A stretch of DNA of 64,000 nucleotides from Phoronis australis (Eukaryota > Phoronida > Phoronidae), in contig NMRA01000302.1 in assembly GCA_002633005.1 (NCBI GenBank), forward strand, positions 319,760 to 383,759, in the 5' to 3' direction. The stretch's first letter is position 1. Each line of letters starts with the position of its first letter. Below, in pieces: positions 1 to 10,467 of the stretch. Made by a program: the position numbers and the translations under genes. The notes beneath the pieces were generated by a model. The model saw nothing but the letters and a program-made list of their open reading frames with translations, did no database searches and had not been told where the DNA came from.

Positions 1-1053
1 CCTTCCTTGAGACCAGTTCTATATTAAAGTTCAAGTATGAATTGCCTGTCTGTGAAAAGTTGCCTTTTTTCGATGTCCTTGTACACTGTTGTGACTATGG
101 GTCTCGCACTTAAGTTTATCATAAGCCTACATATATTGGTACCCATTTACATGCCAAAAGTGATTGCCCTGAACGCTTCAAGCAAATCCACTGGCCCGAA
201 ACAACGGGTCAGGGTGTGCTTCGAGCGCTGGCCGTCTACGCCGTGTATGCAACCCTCTCCCCTCTAGGGATGTGCAAAATAGCCCCTCTTCTTCTCATTG
301 CTTCTCCCGTAATCTATGATAAAATGGAAATGTTTAAGTACTTCGACAAGACAGGAGAACACTCCCTCTCATACCCCTGGGTTGCTAGACGAAGAGCACG
401 TTGTTAGTGTGACGTCAAAAGAGCATTGTGTGAGTACTCGCTTCCCTTTGCAACCACCATTCGCTCCCTACACCCTTGAACGTAGCAGCTTCTTATCGGC
501 ATGGCAGCAAAAAAGTACATGCGTATAACATTTGTACAACAAACTATCAAAAAATTTTCTAACAACAACTACGTTGAATACGAAAGTGTTCTGCCAAATC
601 TTTCCAAAATTTAAGCTGTGTGCCATATATTGTCCTAAGTCTTGTTAGTTTTGTTTCATCCATTCCAGTATTTGGTTCCTGGAAAATCAAAATTACTCGT
701 TGCTTTACATTTGAATTTAAGAAATCCCCATCGAGGGGTAAGGGTGACACAGGTTCCAGATACTAGTCTGTTACTTCATTTTGATGCACCTGAGGGGTAA
801 AGGGGACAAAGGTTCCCATACAACTAGTCTGCTACTTCATTTTGGTGCACCTGAGGGGTAAAGGGGAAACAGGTTCCCATACAACTATTCTGCTACTTCA
901 TTTTTGGTGCACCTGAAATTTTCGACTCGTTTGCATATTTTACGGAGTTGTGTGAAGAACGACATTCTCCAGAAGAAACTTTCAAGAGAAAAATTTACTT
1001 CAAAAGTTTTGCTAGATGAGTGTAGTGTCACAAGAGGTCGACTCAATCAAACT
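1..1053. other. Downstream flank of gene A, no gene seen
   Basis: From about 250 onward this matches 28.1-28.73 kb, so the left limit of segment A is near 250 or off the window. It includes a 61-bp tandem repeat (732-914). No coding sequence can be supported in 1-250. Confidence 0.5.
732..914 (+). repeat. 61-bp tandem repeat, three copies
   Basis: Three consecutive copies each start GAGGGGTAAGGG or GAGGGGTAAAGGGG and end in TTCATTTTGGTGCACCT. Segment B has only one diverged copy at about 28.51-28.58 kb, so the array grew in A after duplication. It lies downstream of gene A. Confidence 0.85.
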
Positions 1054-1060
1054 GAAATTG

Positions 1061-1066
1061 TTTATT
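1061..1066 (-). terminator. Gene A polyadenylation signal (AATAAA, minus strand)
   Basis: TTTATT on the plus strand reads AATAAA on the gene strand, about 190 nt past the stop. The surrounding sequence is conserved in B, where the same hexamer is at 28735-28740. A second AATAAA at 1125-1130 is closer to the stop but is not shared with B. Confidence 0.55.
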
Positions 1067-1253
1067 GTCTATTTTGTGTTGCACGTTCACTTGGTTCCAG
1101 CTAATGATCGTAAGAATTTACTTTTTTATTCGGACCCCACTAGAAAATTCGAGTAAACCATCGAGTTTCACTAGATGTGAATGGTCAGTTTGGTGGTAAA
1201 GCGACACTTGATTAATGAGTTTCCTGCGCTTCTTGATTTTACTGATATGTGCA

Positions 1254-1390
1254 TTAATTGGAAAGTGTCGCTGCGGCCAAAATCAAAGTAAGCATTGCTG
1301 GTTCGGTCATCTTTGCCTTGGTCCCTGCGTTCTCTATGCTTGCGTCCATTTGTTGGTTGTCGGCGTAGTGTTCCGCCTCCTTGTTTGCAT
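1254..1390 (-). CDS. Gene A last exon: GPI-anchor-like C-terminus
   Basis: The acceptor is TTTGTGGTAG; the exon enters in phase 1 and reads 44 codons to TAA. The B copy has the same length and the same stop position. The sequence is hydrophilic (KEAEHYAD..MDASIEN), then small residues (AGTKAK in A, VGSKAK in B), then a hydrophobic end (PAMLTLILAAATLSN) with no following basic tail. This is the layout of a GPI-attachment signal, with a likely attachment residue near the small-residue stretch. A short transmembrane anchor is a less likely alternative. Confidence 0.75.
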
Positions 1391-3658
1391 CTACCACAAA
1401 CGTCCCTTGAATTTGAGCTGAAAACAATTGAAAGAGACTTTTGTTTAGACAAAATGGTACAATTGGATGTTGTTTATATCAACGGGAGCTAAATACATGT
1501 ATCATTTGTATGCGTAATTGCGAAGCTACTGAGAATCACGTTTCTGCAAGAAAGGCCAGCTCGTGATTTGTACAAGTTCTGCTTGCAAAGATACTTTGAG
1601 CCCGGATGTTAATCTTATTGGTTTCTGGGCTCGGACGGGAAGCAGTAGCGGTACTTTATTGCGTTTAGCAATACTTGACCGTCACCCACCGTATTACCAC
1701 ACCTTTAGGAACAAGAGTATCCATCAGGAATAATGCTTCTTTCGCAGCCTCCTTTTCACCCAGTTGGTTCGTATACTGGCCCGTCCGAATAGGTTTTGCA
1801 TATAAGTCCAGTTGATGTCCCTTGTATAGGCCCAAACAATAATTCCCATATAGGCGCAGTAGCTTTCTTTTTGCAAAATTGTCTTGCTTTTCATGAACAA
1901 CTTTCTGGCGTATTGCCGCCCCTTTAGGTACATGGGCTTATATCCGAAGTGATGCCTTTTTTCAAGGACTTGCTTTACCGAAGGGGTTCGTATAAGTTCG
2001 CGTATCAGCGCTGTTCGTCAAATGGTCATGGACCTTATGGCGCGGAAATAAGTAAAACGACTTGCTGAGTAACGTCGATGTCAATTGAGCCACGACTCGA
2101 GCCCAGTCTAGGAATTGATACCGTCACGGACACGGATTTGCACTACCTGGCTAGAGCATTTTTACTCTTGAGAAAGGCAACTAACCTCCATTGCGACACT
2201 CAACTCGGTTATATCGTGACATATTTAGATGATTCAATTTTAAATATGCGAAAAATACCTCAATGTTTGATCGAAATCCAACTTCAGATATCCAAATCAA
2301 AAGTTGAAATTCCAGTGGCAAAGTTCAAATCGTACATTGAAAATGTGTTCCTTGCTAAAAATCCAACTATTTTGGAAAGTGAATGAGCTAACGGTTGCAG
2401 CAGCGAAGCACACTCATTTTCAGTTTCGTATGATTCTCTGTACTTGAAGCAATGTTCCAGCAAAATACCCAACTAAACTTTTCCAAAAAATAGGGAGAAC
2501 GGATAGATATTTCACAAAATGAACTTCAAAATAGGAAATTGACTGAAACACGGAGTTGGAAAAACTGCAACAGCGGAAGCAGGTTCCGGGAATTACGAAA
2601 CGAGGCTGCACTAAGAGCAAGCCCCTGTGGGGATTTTTCCAGAAACAAGGTTAAAACAATCCCTGCCGCCAGTCGCTTTATCGGGATTGTTTGACATGTC
2701 TGGTAATATTGAAAATGTCAAGAGGTTAAGGTTTTCTCATTTACTTTAAACATGTCCCTTGACATCAGTAGCGTCATGACATTTCATTGACAGCAGCCAA
2801 TTGATTGTCTACAAGCTGCAATCGAAAACACCGCAAGCATAGGCGGTGTAGCATTGAAATGAGTGGAGAAACGGTCACAGACACAAAAATCCTCTAGGGG
2901 GCATCACATTAGTGGGACCCGTCCGAAAATTAATGTCGAGCCTACTCTGTCAGTTTCCATGAAGATTCTTCAGTACCGGGTTTCACGAAATCAATCGCAC
3001 AATGGCCGCATGGTGGTGGCCCACCTTAGAGAGGAAGACTCGCGAAATTCAATAGGGCGGCTAGTGGTGGACACTGCTGTTTCAAGGACAGTAACGACAT
3101 TTAGCAAGCCGTGGGCCCAGGCGAAATCAAGAACGTCCACCATTGGATAAATACTCCATGAAATCGTACTTCCTCGACCAGACGCCCGCTAGGTATCGCC
3201 TCCGTCCATGAAATAATAATGGCTGCGGCCAATGAGATTATATACAGTCTTCTTATCGTCCATCCATTCAAAAATACAAATGAAAAACGTCATCAGGAAA
3301 ATCCGTCAACTATTCCGAAGATACAGAGGCAAACGTGAAAACTAGAATCCCAAGTCACAGCAGTAGGCCTAGTCAAGACCGTCTCGAACATTCGCCATGC
3401 TTTAACTTTTATATAACAAATGTGCAAAATTTCGCGTACATTCGTCAAAGTGTTTTGAATATACAGCAGCGTACGCCTGGCGGACGGTCAAACAGACAAA
3501 CGGGCGGGTGGGCGGATGCACGGACGGACGGATGGAGGAATGGACCCGTAGATGTGTGGGGATGGTTCACAAACAATTATTTAATGATACGTTCGCCTAA
3601 GTTATAGCTTAATAAAATGTGTCAAAACCCGGCCTTAGTATACAACAAAACAACTTAC
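1391..3658. other. Intron, gene A (Ig2c to GPI exon)
   Basis: Non-coding. It matches the B intron at 29001-30369 over 1.56-2.39 kb; frames there are broken in B. A C/G-rich string of GGACGG-type repeats at about 3480-3550 is private to A. Confidence 0.6.
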
Positions 3659-3735
3659 CACTGAGTTCGAAATTGTTTGAAGTCACTGTATTCGAAGTGA
3701 ACCCTTTGACAGCATCCGGCACCGTCATTTTGCAA
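3659..3735 (-). CDS. Gene A exon: Ig2, third part (2-1 exon, 77 nt)
   Basis: Acceptor ATTTGTAACAG, donor CAGTG|GTAAGTTG (a near-perfect donor). Phase 2 in, phase 1 out. It supplies the second Ig cysteine (S-CKMTVPD) and the closing strand (NTVTSNNFEL). It has the same length and boundaries as B (30370-30446). Upstream of the acceptor the frame is broken by a stop in A, so the exon start is fixed by the splice site. Confidence 0.85.
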
Positions 3736-4696
3736 CTGTTACAAATAGAATATAGCTTTTAACGACAGTTTGTTTTCGTTAGTATTACAAAGAATGGAAC
3801 AAAGTTAGTAGGGAAACAAGGGTAGGAAAAGAAATATGTGTTTGAATTGATTCCAAATTACATTGTAAGTGCCACTAATGCAGTGCAGCCATATCCAAGA
3901 GCAACCAAAAGAGTTTAGGCGAAATAAAAGGAGCAACATCAGAGATGAGCACAGAGGCAATGAAAACCCCTTTCAGTAACTTAAAACGACGCTCAAACAC
4001 AAACCACTGCTCTAGAATCGCGTATTAGTAAAAGTCAAGTATGGATATGTCAAACCTTTTTCACAAAAATTGACTGGTCTACCAAAATACATTATATTTA
4101 TTCTTATCTCGGGGAACTTCAAATACGAAAACTATACCGTGTAGTGAGAAAAAAGATTTATCAGAGCCACCTTGGAACTGCACAACCGCGTGGAAATTTG
4201 TTTACTACTTATCCGAAGTCAAAGTTTACATGGCTCCCCGACACTCAACCGGAAGCTCCCGCAAGGATTAGAGCAGCTCCGTATGTTCCCTCAATTCTTT
4301 AATTCAGTGAGTCGACATAATATTGAGTCAACGAGGTGTACGTATGATAGAAAGATGCCAGGGAAAACGAAGACAAAACTAAGTTTCGATCCTGAGGGTG
4401 TTCTGCGTCTGCATGCATGCAATCATCGAGAACCTCACGGTAATTTTGTAATTGCCAAATAAACTAATAACAAAAAACGAATGCTCGGAGTCGCCGCACG
4501 CCTCTGTGACGTACCTCACCAAAATTCCTCCACTTCATAGGTAATTTTAAAATTTTGCTGTTCCGCTCTCATTTGAAAGTCCCAACGAGACCGAAGATGA
4601 AATGAATTCTCTATAGGACATATGACAGTAGTCTGTAACTGGGATAACATATATATTATGAGCAATGTATTGGAAACTCATTTTGCTCAAAGGCAC
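3736..4696. other. Intron, gene A (Ig2b to Ig2c)
   Basis: Non-coding. 3.87-4.15 kb matches 32.0-32.3 kb in the corresponding B intron. The open frame at 4172-4462 has no counterpart in B and is not supported. Confidence 0.6.
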
Positions 4697-4856
4697 CTCA
4701 ACTTGTCGTTTGCTGTAAACTTGCTCATAACCAACAAATCTGCATTCGCCGTAAGTCGCCCAGTTGTCGGGTCATATGAAAGCTTCGTTGGTAGCCGAAG
4801 TTTCCGGGAGCTTTTGGCCTCCTCTTTGGCGAATGCGACCAAGACCATTCGTGTTG
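4697..4856 (-). CDS. Gene A exon: Ig2, second part (1-2 exon, 160 nt)
   Basis: The acceptor is CATATTTCCAG; the donor lies just before the frame's stop codon (TTGAG|GTGCCT), giving exit phase 2. Contains LSYDPTTGRLTANADLLVM and ends SKFTANDKL. Splicing to the 2-1 exon at 3735 makes DKL-S-CKMTV, the expected strand with the second Ig cysteine. Same length as in B (34085-34244). Ig1b and Ig2b share the same phase pattern and can be aligned weakly (RL...KLS.D), which supports an ancient Ig-unit duplication before the gene duplication. Confidence 0.85.
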
Positions 4857-5789
4857 CTGGAAATATGAGGTATGAGTTGGTCCAGCACAAATCAGTAGAT
4901 TATTTTTTGGTTGGAGTATCAACCAAGTTAACCGCCGTAATAGCTTGAGAATTATTTCAATTATAAATTGCGTATGCCTAAAACGGCCGTTGCGTGGATA
5001 CGCTTGAGAGACAATTCATAAGTATTGCCATTTCACCATTACTCGAAAAATACGCTGTGGGGAGAAAAAGTTCAAAGAGACCTGGAACGCGATAAACAGA
5101 CTAAATTGCAATACTGACAGTGGTTCTCTGCAACTGAAACGAAATAGAGCTTGCTCACCAGATATTTTATGATGTATTCATTAAGATTAATTTCTGTTGA
5201 TATCAAAGCATTTTCTTGCAGTTTAATATTTCTATGGTACATGTATGTGAACTGCGCGCCACTTCGACAATTTTTCTCCCACGTCAGGCAAAGCACGTCT
5301 CCTTAGTTGCTATGGCAAGACATCGACGTAACTCATTTCCCTTATTCGGAAAATATGACCTTTGACATCAAGCGACTTCAAGCAACTGACTGTGAGCGCA
5401 TGCGCACATTCAACCTAAATGGGAGAGAGATTCGAAACCCTGTGGTAACCACAAAGGTTTTCCTTCGAATGTTTTGCAAAAATCGTCAACATTATGATCT
5501 TTTTCTAGAAATTTCTGTACAGCGTAAAGTGAATTACTCTGAACTAGACGTTGTGAGATGGTACTTACGTCAGGAATTCTTTTAAACAATATTTTGACGA
5601 GCTTGTGGTTCTATGCCTATTTAGAGTTTGCCGGTATCGTAAGCTTTTAACTCCATGAAAATGGAGATGGCATAAGGCAAAATTCAAGGCATTGGTAATT
5701 GAACTTTCTCGTGGCCGGGCTGACCAGTCAGTGCTCTCTACTCCTACAAATGTTGCTTGTTGAATAGCAGACTAATCCATCTCTTATGT

Positions 5790-6035
5790 TAGAAAGATGT
5801 TTTCTGAAGACGTGGCTAATTCCGTTTAAACATGGATTGAACATGGTTATGAATGGTATTCTGTTAGTGGTATTGCCTTTAGTTTTAGTTCTTAAACATG
5901 CATTTCGTGTGATTGAACGGACTTTGTCAAACTGTTGGTGTATAAGATGTAAGGGGAAATGACTTTGAACTAGATAGTACTTGAGTTCTTTTAAACGGTT
6001 ATTAAAGGCAGTTTCTTCTGAACGAATGCGACAAA
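5790..6035 (-). mobile_element. Penelope-like element fragment in gene A intron
   Basis: This minus-strand piece encodes a Penelope RT C-terminal segment (for example FNNRLKELKYYL and FITMFNPCLNGISHVF). It is nearly identical to the plus-strand-coordinate stretch 59270-59515 of the Penelope element in B and has the same orientation. Flanking gene-A intron sequence matches B on both sides (B about 34.60-34.71 kb), so it is an insertion or a templated patch. Both ends are internal to the element. Confidence 0.8.
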
Positions 6036-6138
6036 TTATGCTCAGGGAAAATTCCATGGTTTAATTTCGTCGTGGTTTGAAACACATTGATTCCATCAAA
6101 ATTTATAAAATTTCCTTCAGAGTTGTGGTTAAGGTATG

Positions 6139-6290
6139 TGCACTCAAGTCATCAGGACTGCGTTCAATGTTCCTAAGACCTCACAAGAAAAGCAATTTGT
6201 CGCGAGATTCCATTAGATATCGCCGTGTATTTTCAATGAATCTACTTGATTTTGGTAGATTTTTTTCGACCGGAGACAATTATTGAATTC
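6139..6290. mobile_element. Old MITE copy (GTTCARTA family) in gene A intron
   Basis: Diverged copy of the family at 20832-20988 and 40782-40938. It shares the core GCGAGATTCC...GATATYGCCGTGTATTTT and weak terminal inverted repeats (GCGTTCAAT ... ATTGAATTC). The B intron has it at the same position (34818-34967), so it predates the segment duplication. Confidence 0.65.
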
Positions 6291-6407
6291 TATCCATGTC
6301 GTGGGGATAAATGGTATACCACAATTCTCTTCCCTGGGATGTGCACGCATCAGTTTTGGCATTTTCGTAAAAAGGCTAATGGTATTGTTCAGTATGGTGT
6401 ACAGTAC

Positions 6408-6518
6408 CTTCCTCTGCTTTAACAAATCCGATCAGAGCGCTACATGAAATGGGGACCGTGGATCCGTATTTCAACGTTTTGCCGTTGATGCCGTCGAGTC
6501 TCATTGCTTGCGGTGTCA
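6408..6518 (-). CDS. Gene A exon: Ig2, first part (1-1 exon, 111 nt)
   Basis: Acceptor TTTACATTGCAG, donor GAGGAAG|GTACTG, phase 1 at both ends. It encodes MRLDGINGKTL followed by YGSTVPISCSALIGF, a typical Ig A-to-B strand pattern with the first disulphide cysteine at exon residue 25. This is the best conserved part of the gene: the central 20-odd codons match B exactly at protein level, and changes are confined to the two ends. The next exon supplies the middle of the same domain. Confidence 0.88.
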
Positions 6519-9500
6519 CTGCAATGTAAAAATGTCGTGTTAAGTGATAAGTGTTACAGCCGGAATTGACTATTGCAAATACATGAGGGAATAGCTCCCA
6601 GAAACAATGTACATGTAAACTTTGTATATCCTTGCAACAATATCTTAAACGAAAATGACTAATTGTATGAATTTATGTCCACGATTTTGAACTCGTGTGA
6701 AACCAACGTTTGACCCCACGCTCGAACATACGAAAAGCAGTGTACAAAGCACACAGGGAGCAACGCAAAAATCTGATGTCGCCATTACTTTAATTCTTCG
6801 TTGCTTTTCCCTTTGAAATCCCTGATAAATTGGACGTACGACTTGGTCAGTTGTAATTTGCCGATTGTTTTCAGACAACGTAAGATGACTACATTTGCCG
6901 TTTTGAAGTAATTGTATTTTTAATTTCTCTAATTTGAATTGTGCTCAAGTCTCGTGAACTATTGGTTCGCAGGTTCTAAACTTAAACCTACAAATTTGAA
7001 ATGAAATCGAAATGTTGAAGCATAATCTAAACTTTGTGATCATTCAGTGCCCACTAAAATTAGTCTCTGGTCCGTACACATACAGGCCACAACATACTAA
7101 TGCAAAGAAAAAGAAGTCTTCAGTCCATGCTAAAACAAAGCATAAATATATCCAGAGAGAAACGAGTTCGTCTTTGAGTTTGGAAGTTATTTACAAAAAG
7201 TAAGACGTTTTTAAAAGCTTCAAATAGTTGTGCTCTACACTTAGCTTTTTGTAAATGAGATGGAATGACGCATGAACATTTTGATAACGCCATTATCGTA
7301 CCATACATGTACATGTAGTCCAAAATCCAGTCCCTTGTCTGGAGGTAAAATCGTTTTAGAAATTGAACCTATTTTCTAGGTTGACCCTGAAGTCACAAGT
7401 TTCAAAACAGACACTAAAATGTGACAAGAATCGGAATTTTTGTTAAGTGATAAATTCTGAGGACAAAAGAATCACAGGTTTGTCAGAAAACTTCAAAATC
7501 AACGTAATTGTCAACCTCAAAGCAAAAAATGCATTTTTTGATAAACGCCTCCCTTGATATCATACCTTTGACTTAGCCTTTTATAGGAATCAAAATAAAT
7601 TTGAAGAAACGCTTTTTAGAGGTTTTTCACCGCCCACTTTCCTCCGTCTATCCCTTCTCTTTCCGTCGAGGATTTAGCTCCGCCCAATGACCAAATCACA
7701 CTTTCCGGCCGTAATTTCCGCGATCGGCGGAGCACTACCAAGCGCTTTACGGTTACCGCCATTTTCGTAATAGTCAACTTTCATTCATTCATAGGTCTTG
7801 TGGATCCAATAAACTAGCATGCATGCAATGGCATAATCCGATGGGAGTTTATATTAGTTAGCATAATGGACAGAGCCTACGATTTATTGCATCAGTGAAG
7901 TCGGTGAATGATGAATGCATTCGGCTATGCAGTGTATTTCACAAGTCCCGGACCGGGATCCAGGTCAGTGGCACGCCAAATACGGATTGATACCTATCGT
8001 CAGACATTAGTTATGGAAACCAGAAAAAACATGATATCCAGCGCGCACCCATGCAGCCAAAAAGGCGGGTGGACTAAAAAAAACGGGGACACCACTATGA
8101 ATTGCGCGTTTGTGCTTGTGGACTTTTGTCTCATTTTCCTGGACTTTTTGTTTCTCAGAGGCGGACCTTTTTGCCCACTTCGATGGGGGGCTCGTTCGGG
8201 GAGCCTCCCCCGGGTGCGCGCATGAGTAAACTTATACTTCAGTCTCCGGTAAGACCGGCCCAGCGAATAACGATCAGACCCTCGAGTGCCTCCGATAAAA
8301 TGAGCGAGACTTCACACGTTTGAGAACTTGATTTGTACAAGAAAGGAAGACTAGAGACAAGGTTGTAGTTCTATTTTGCAACTTGAAAGTGGATCAAAGT
8401 AGCAACACAAAATCACTGCTAAATCTCACCCCTGAGCTCGGTCATTTCTCGACCAATTTCACAGCATAATTCGTTCAGTATTTCTTTCAGTGCCTTTCGA
8501 AAATTCTCCGTCAAGAAATGTTTCTGTTCTGTATTTCATTTACATATCACGTCCACGTTGTACCATCATAGATACTCGTTAAGTCTAAGGTACCATTTAC
8601 CCCCGATAAAGCCGCGTTGACCTACTTCAGCTGAATGACATACAAACTCCGCCCACGGTTAATCACGTGATTCTGAGCGTATGGGTACTGCATAATTCTT
8701 GAAACTTCTGATATGATGCCGAATTTGCACTTGTCGGTCACCGCCGTAGGTTATTGCCGACTTCTTACGTTGCGATTTCGTAGATTATTTCAATTTTTGA
8801 ACATCGATTTCTCGGAGATGTGTGAATGGATTGCTTTGAATATTCGAATATTTGCTATTTGATACCTTAGAAAGAGAATGACGTCTAAAAATTTCGATTT
8901 ATGTCCTTAGCTAGTTTTTCATAACGAAGCCCTCAAAAATCAAGAGTACGGCCGTTTTTGCTCTAAAAAGTATATAATTAAACAACTAAGACCTAGTTCA
9001 AAAATCTGACACAGGGTTCCCTCGACAATGTCGTTATCACCTTGTTTACAAAATACCAATATGATTGGAGAAATAATATGTTTTAAAATCTCTGTTCGAA
9101 GTCATTTTTTTATTAAAAATGCATAAAACTCACGCCGATTTGTATTATCCTGACTTGAACCTACTGTGTAAGGGAAGTCAAGTCTTAACTTTACTCAGCT
9201 CAACTGCAAATACATGCTGCTCATCTTCCGTTCAAGTGGCTATAAACCAAATTTTGATTTGAACCATTTACTATTACGGAATTGGCCTGGGATTGTTCCT
9301 CAGTCAAATTTCTGTCTTAACAAACAACTAACAGTTCGTTACTGATACAAATCAGGCTCTACAGGTTGGCTTGTCAAGGCGTATTTCCTTTTCTCACACG
9401 ACTTGGAATGTGTTACGACACGACTGATTAATAACACTGAGTATGTATTTTTATATTACATGGGCGAATCACAAATTAGTGCAAAGTAGAAATCCATACG

Positions 9501-10180
9501 CCTTACATTTTATCGTCTGCAAAACATCAAGCGCGCGCCAACCAAGCAATGCCGGAATTCCATGAAGATATCAAGATTATGATTGACAAATCGACTCGAG
9601 CAAATGTACGTAATCCCAGTCGGAACGATATGCAAATAACTTCTTAAACGGACTCATCTTCGGCGGTGAATTCCATATCCACTTTCATTCATACGGAGAC
9701 GAACTCCCACTCAAGAAACGCGGTGCTGTCTCAAAGTCAATCCAGTGCCCACGCGCGGGGAAGCTCTGCTGACTCTTACTGATAATCATTTAAGTTTTAA
9801 TAGTACAACTTCAAATACTATTTATTGGGGTCTACTGACCTGAACATTTGTTACGGAAACTGGATGCAATTTTAAATTGTTAAGTTTAAGTAAAACTGTT
9901 GACAAAAAGTAACTGAGTCTTAATTAAATTGCGCAAATGTGTTTTTCAAAAGTGGCATCTTGCGGTTGAAAGTTTTAGACACGTCGAGTTTATCGCCAAA
10001 AACGATGGTTTTTAAAGTTCATGTGAGAAAACAAATCCTAAACTAGTCTCAGGTTTATGACATGGGCAAAACCTTGTAGAAATTTCGTCAAAATCCCGAG
10101 GCCAATGCACCGAGTACGCTACAGTGTACCATCTCGAGCGAGCCCCATGGCATCTGCGCAGGATCAAGTTGAGACCAATG
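6519..10180. other. Long intron or inter-exon region, gene A
   Basis: 6.5-7.5 kb matches 35.17-36.25 kb; frames differ by many indels, so it is non-coding. 7.6-9.1 kb is private to A, with a repeat at 8.91-9.11 kb also found at 17.20-17.37 kb. 9.14-9.42 kb matches 36.43-36.71 kb. 9.77-10.08 kb matches B in inverted orientation. No gene seen. Confidence 0.55.
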
Positions 10181-10467
10181 TTATTGCATTAGGTGATCTA
10201 GATCGAAACTTCGCATCTTGTCAGAATTCATCAAATTTAGAATAGTGAGGTCAGAAATCGGATTTAAGGATCTAGTGGCCTTCCTCAACAACTCACAATA
10301 ACTTCCCTTCTTGTCAACAGGTGGCGTAGGATAGACCTTGGGACGTACTTTTTCTTCGGGTACCTTGGGACGTACTTTTTTTTCGGGTATCATCACGGTG
10401 CCATGTCGAACACCCAACATGTTTCTGCGCAATTTGAAACCGTTGCCTCCCTTTAAGTGTTGCTCGG
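10181..10467 (-). CDS. Gene A: conserved exon with stop, possible alternative C-terminal tail
   Basis: The acceptor ATGTGTAG is followed by an open frame of 94 codons ending in TAA; phase 1 entry keeps the frame open in both copies. Conserved parts are HLKGG.GFKLR near the start and CE(L/F)L(R/K)KATR(S/A)LN later. Most differences between the copies in this second stretch are at third codon positions, which favours coding. Copy A holds a 9-residue duplication (KVRPKVPEE/KVRPKV) that B lacks. The last ~20 codons are shifted between copies and probably not under constraint. There is no membrane segment. It lies between the Ig1 and Ig2 exons, so it could end a short isoform or belong to another transcript. 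Confidence 0.5.

Larger units (their letters stand above)
4857..6407. other. Intron, gene A (Ig2a to Ig2b)
   Basis: Holds a Penelope fragment (5790-6035) absent from the B intron and an old 150-bp MITE (6139-6290) present in both. The rest is non-coding; 4.9-5.08 kb and 5.62-6.4 kb match B. Confidence 0.6.

Noticed and set aside
2078-2386. 102-codon plus-strand open frame
   Set aside because: The homologous block in B (29.93-30.26 kb) has stops and indels in all frames; it lies in an intron of gene A.
4172-4462. 96-codon plus-strand frame
   Set aside because: No counterpart in B, no motif, located in an intron.
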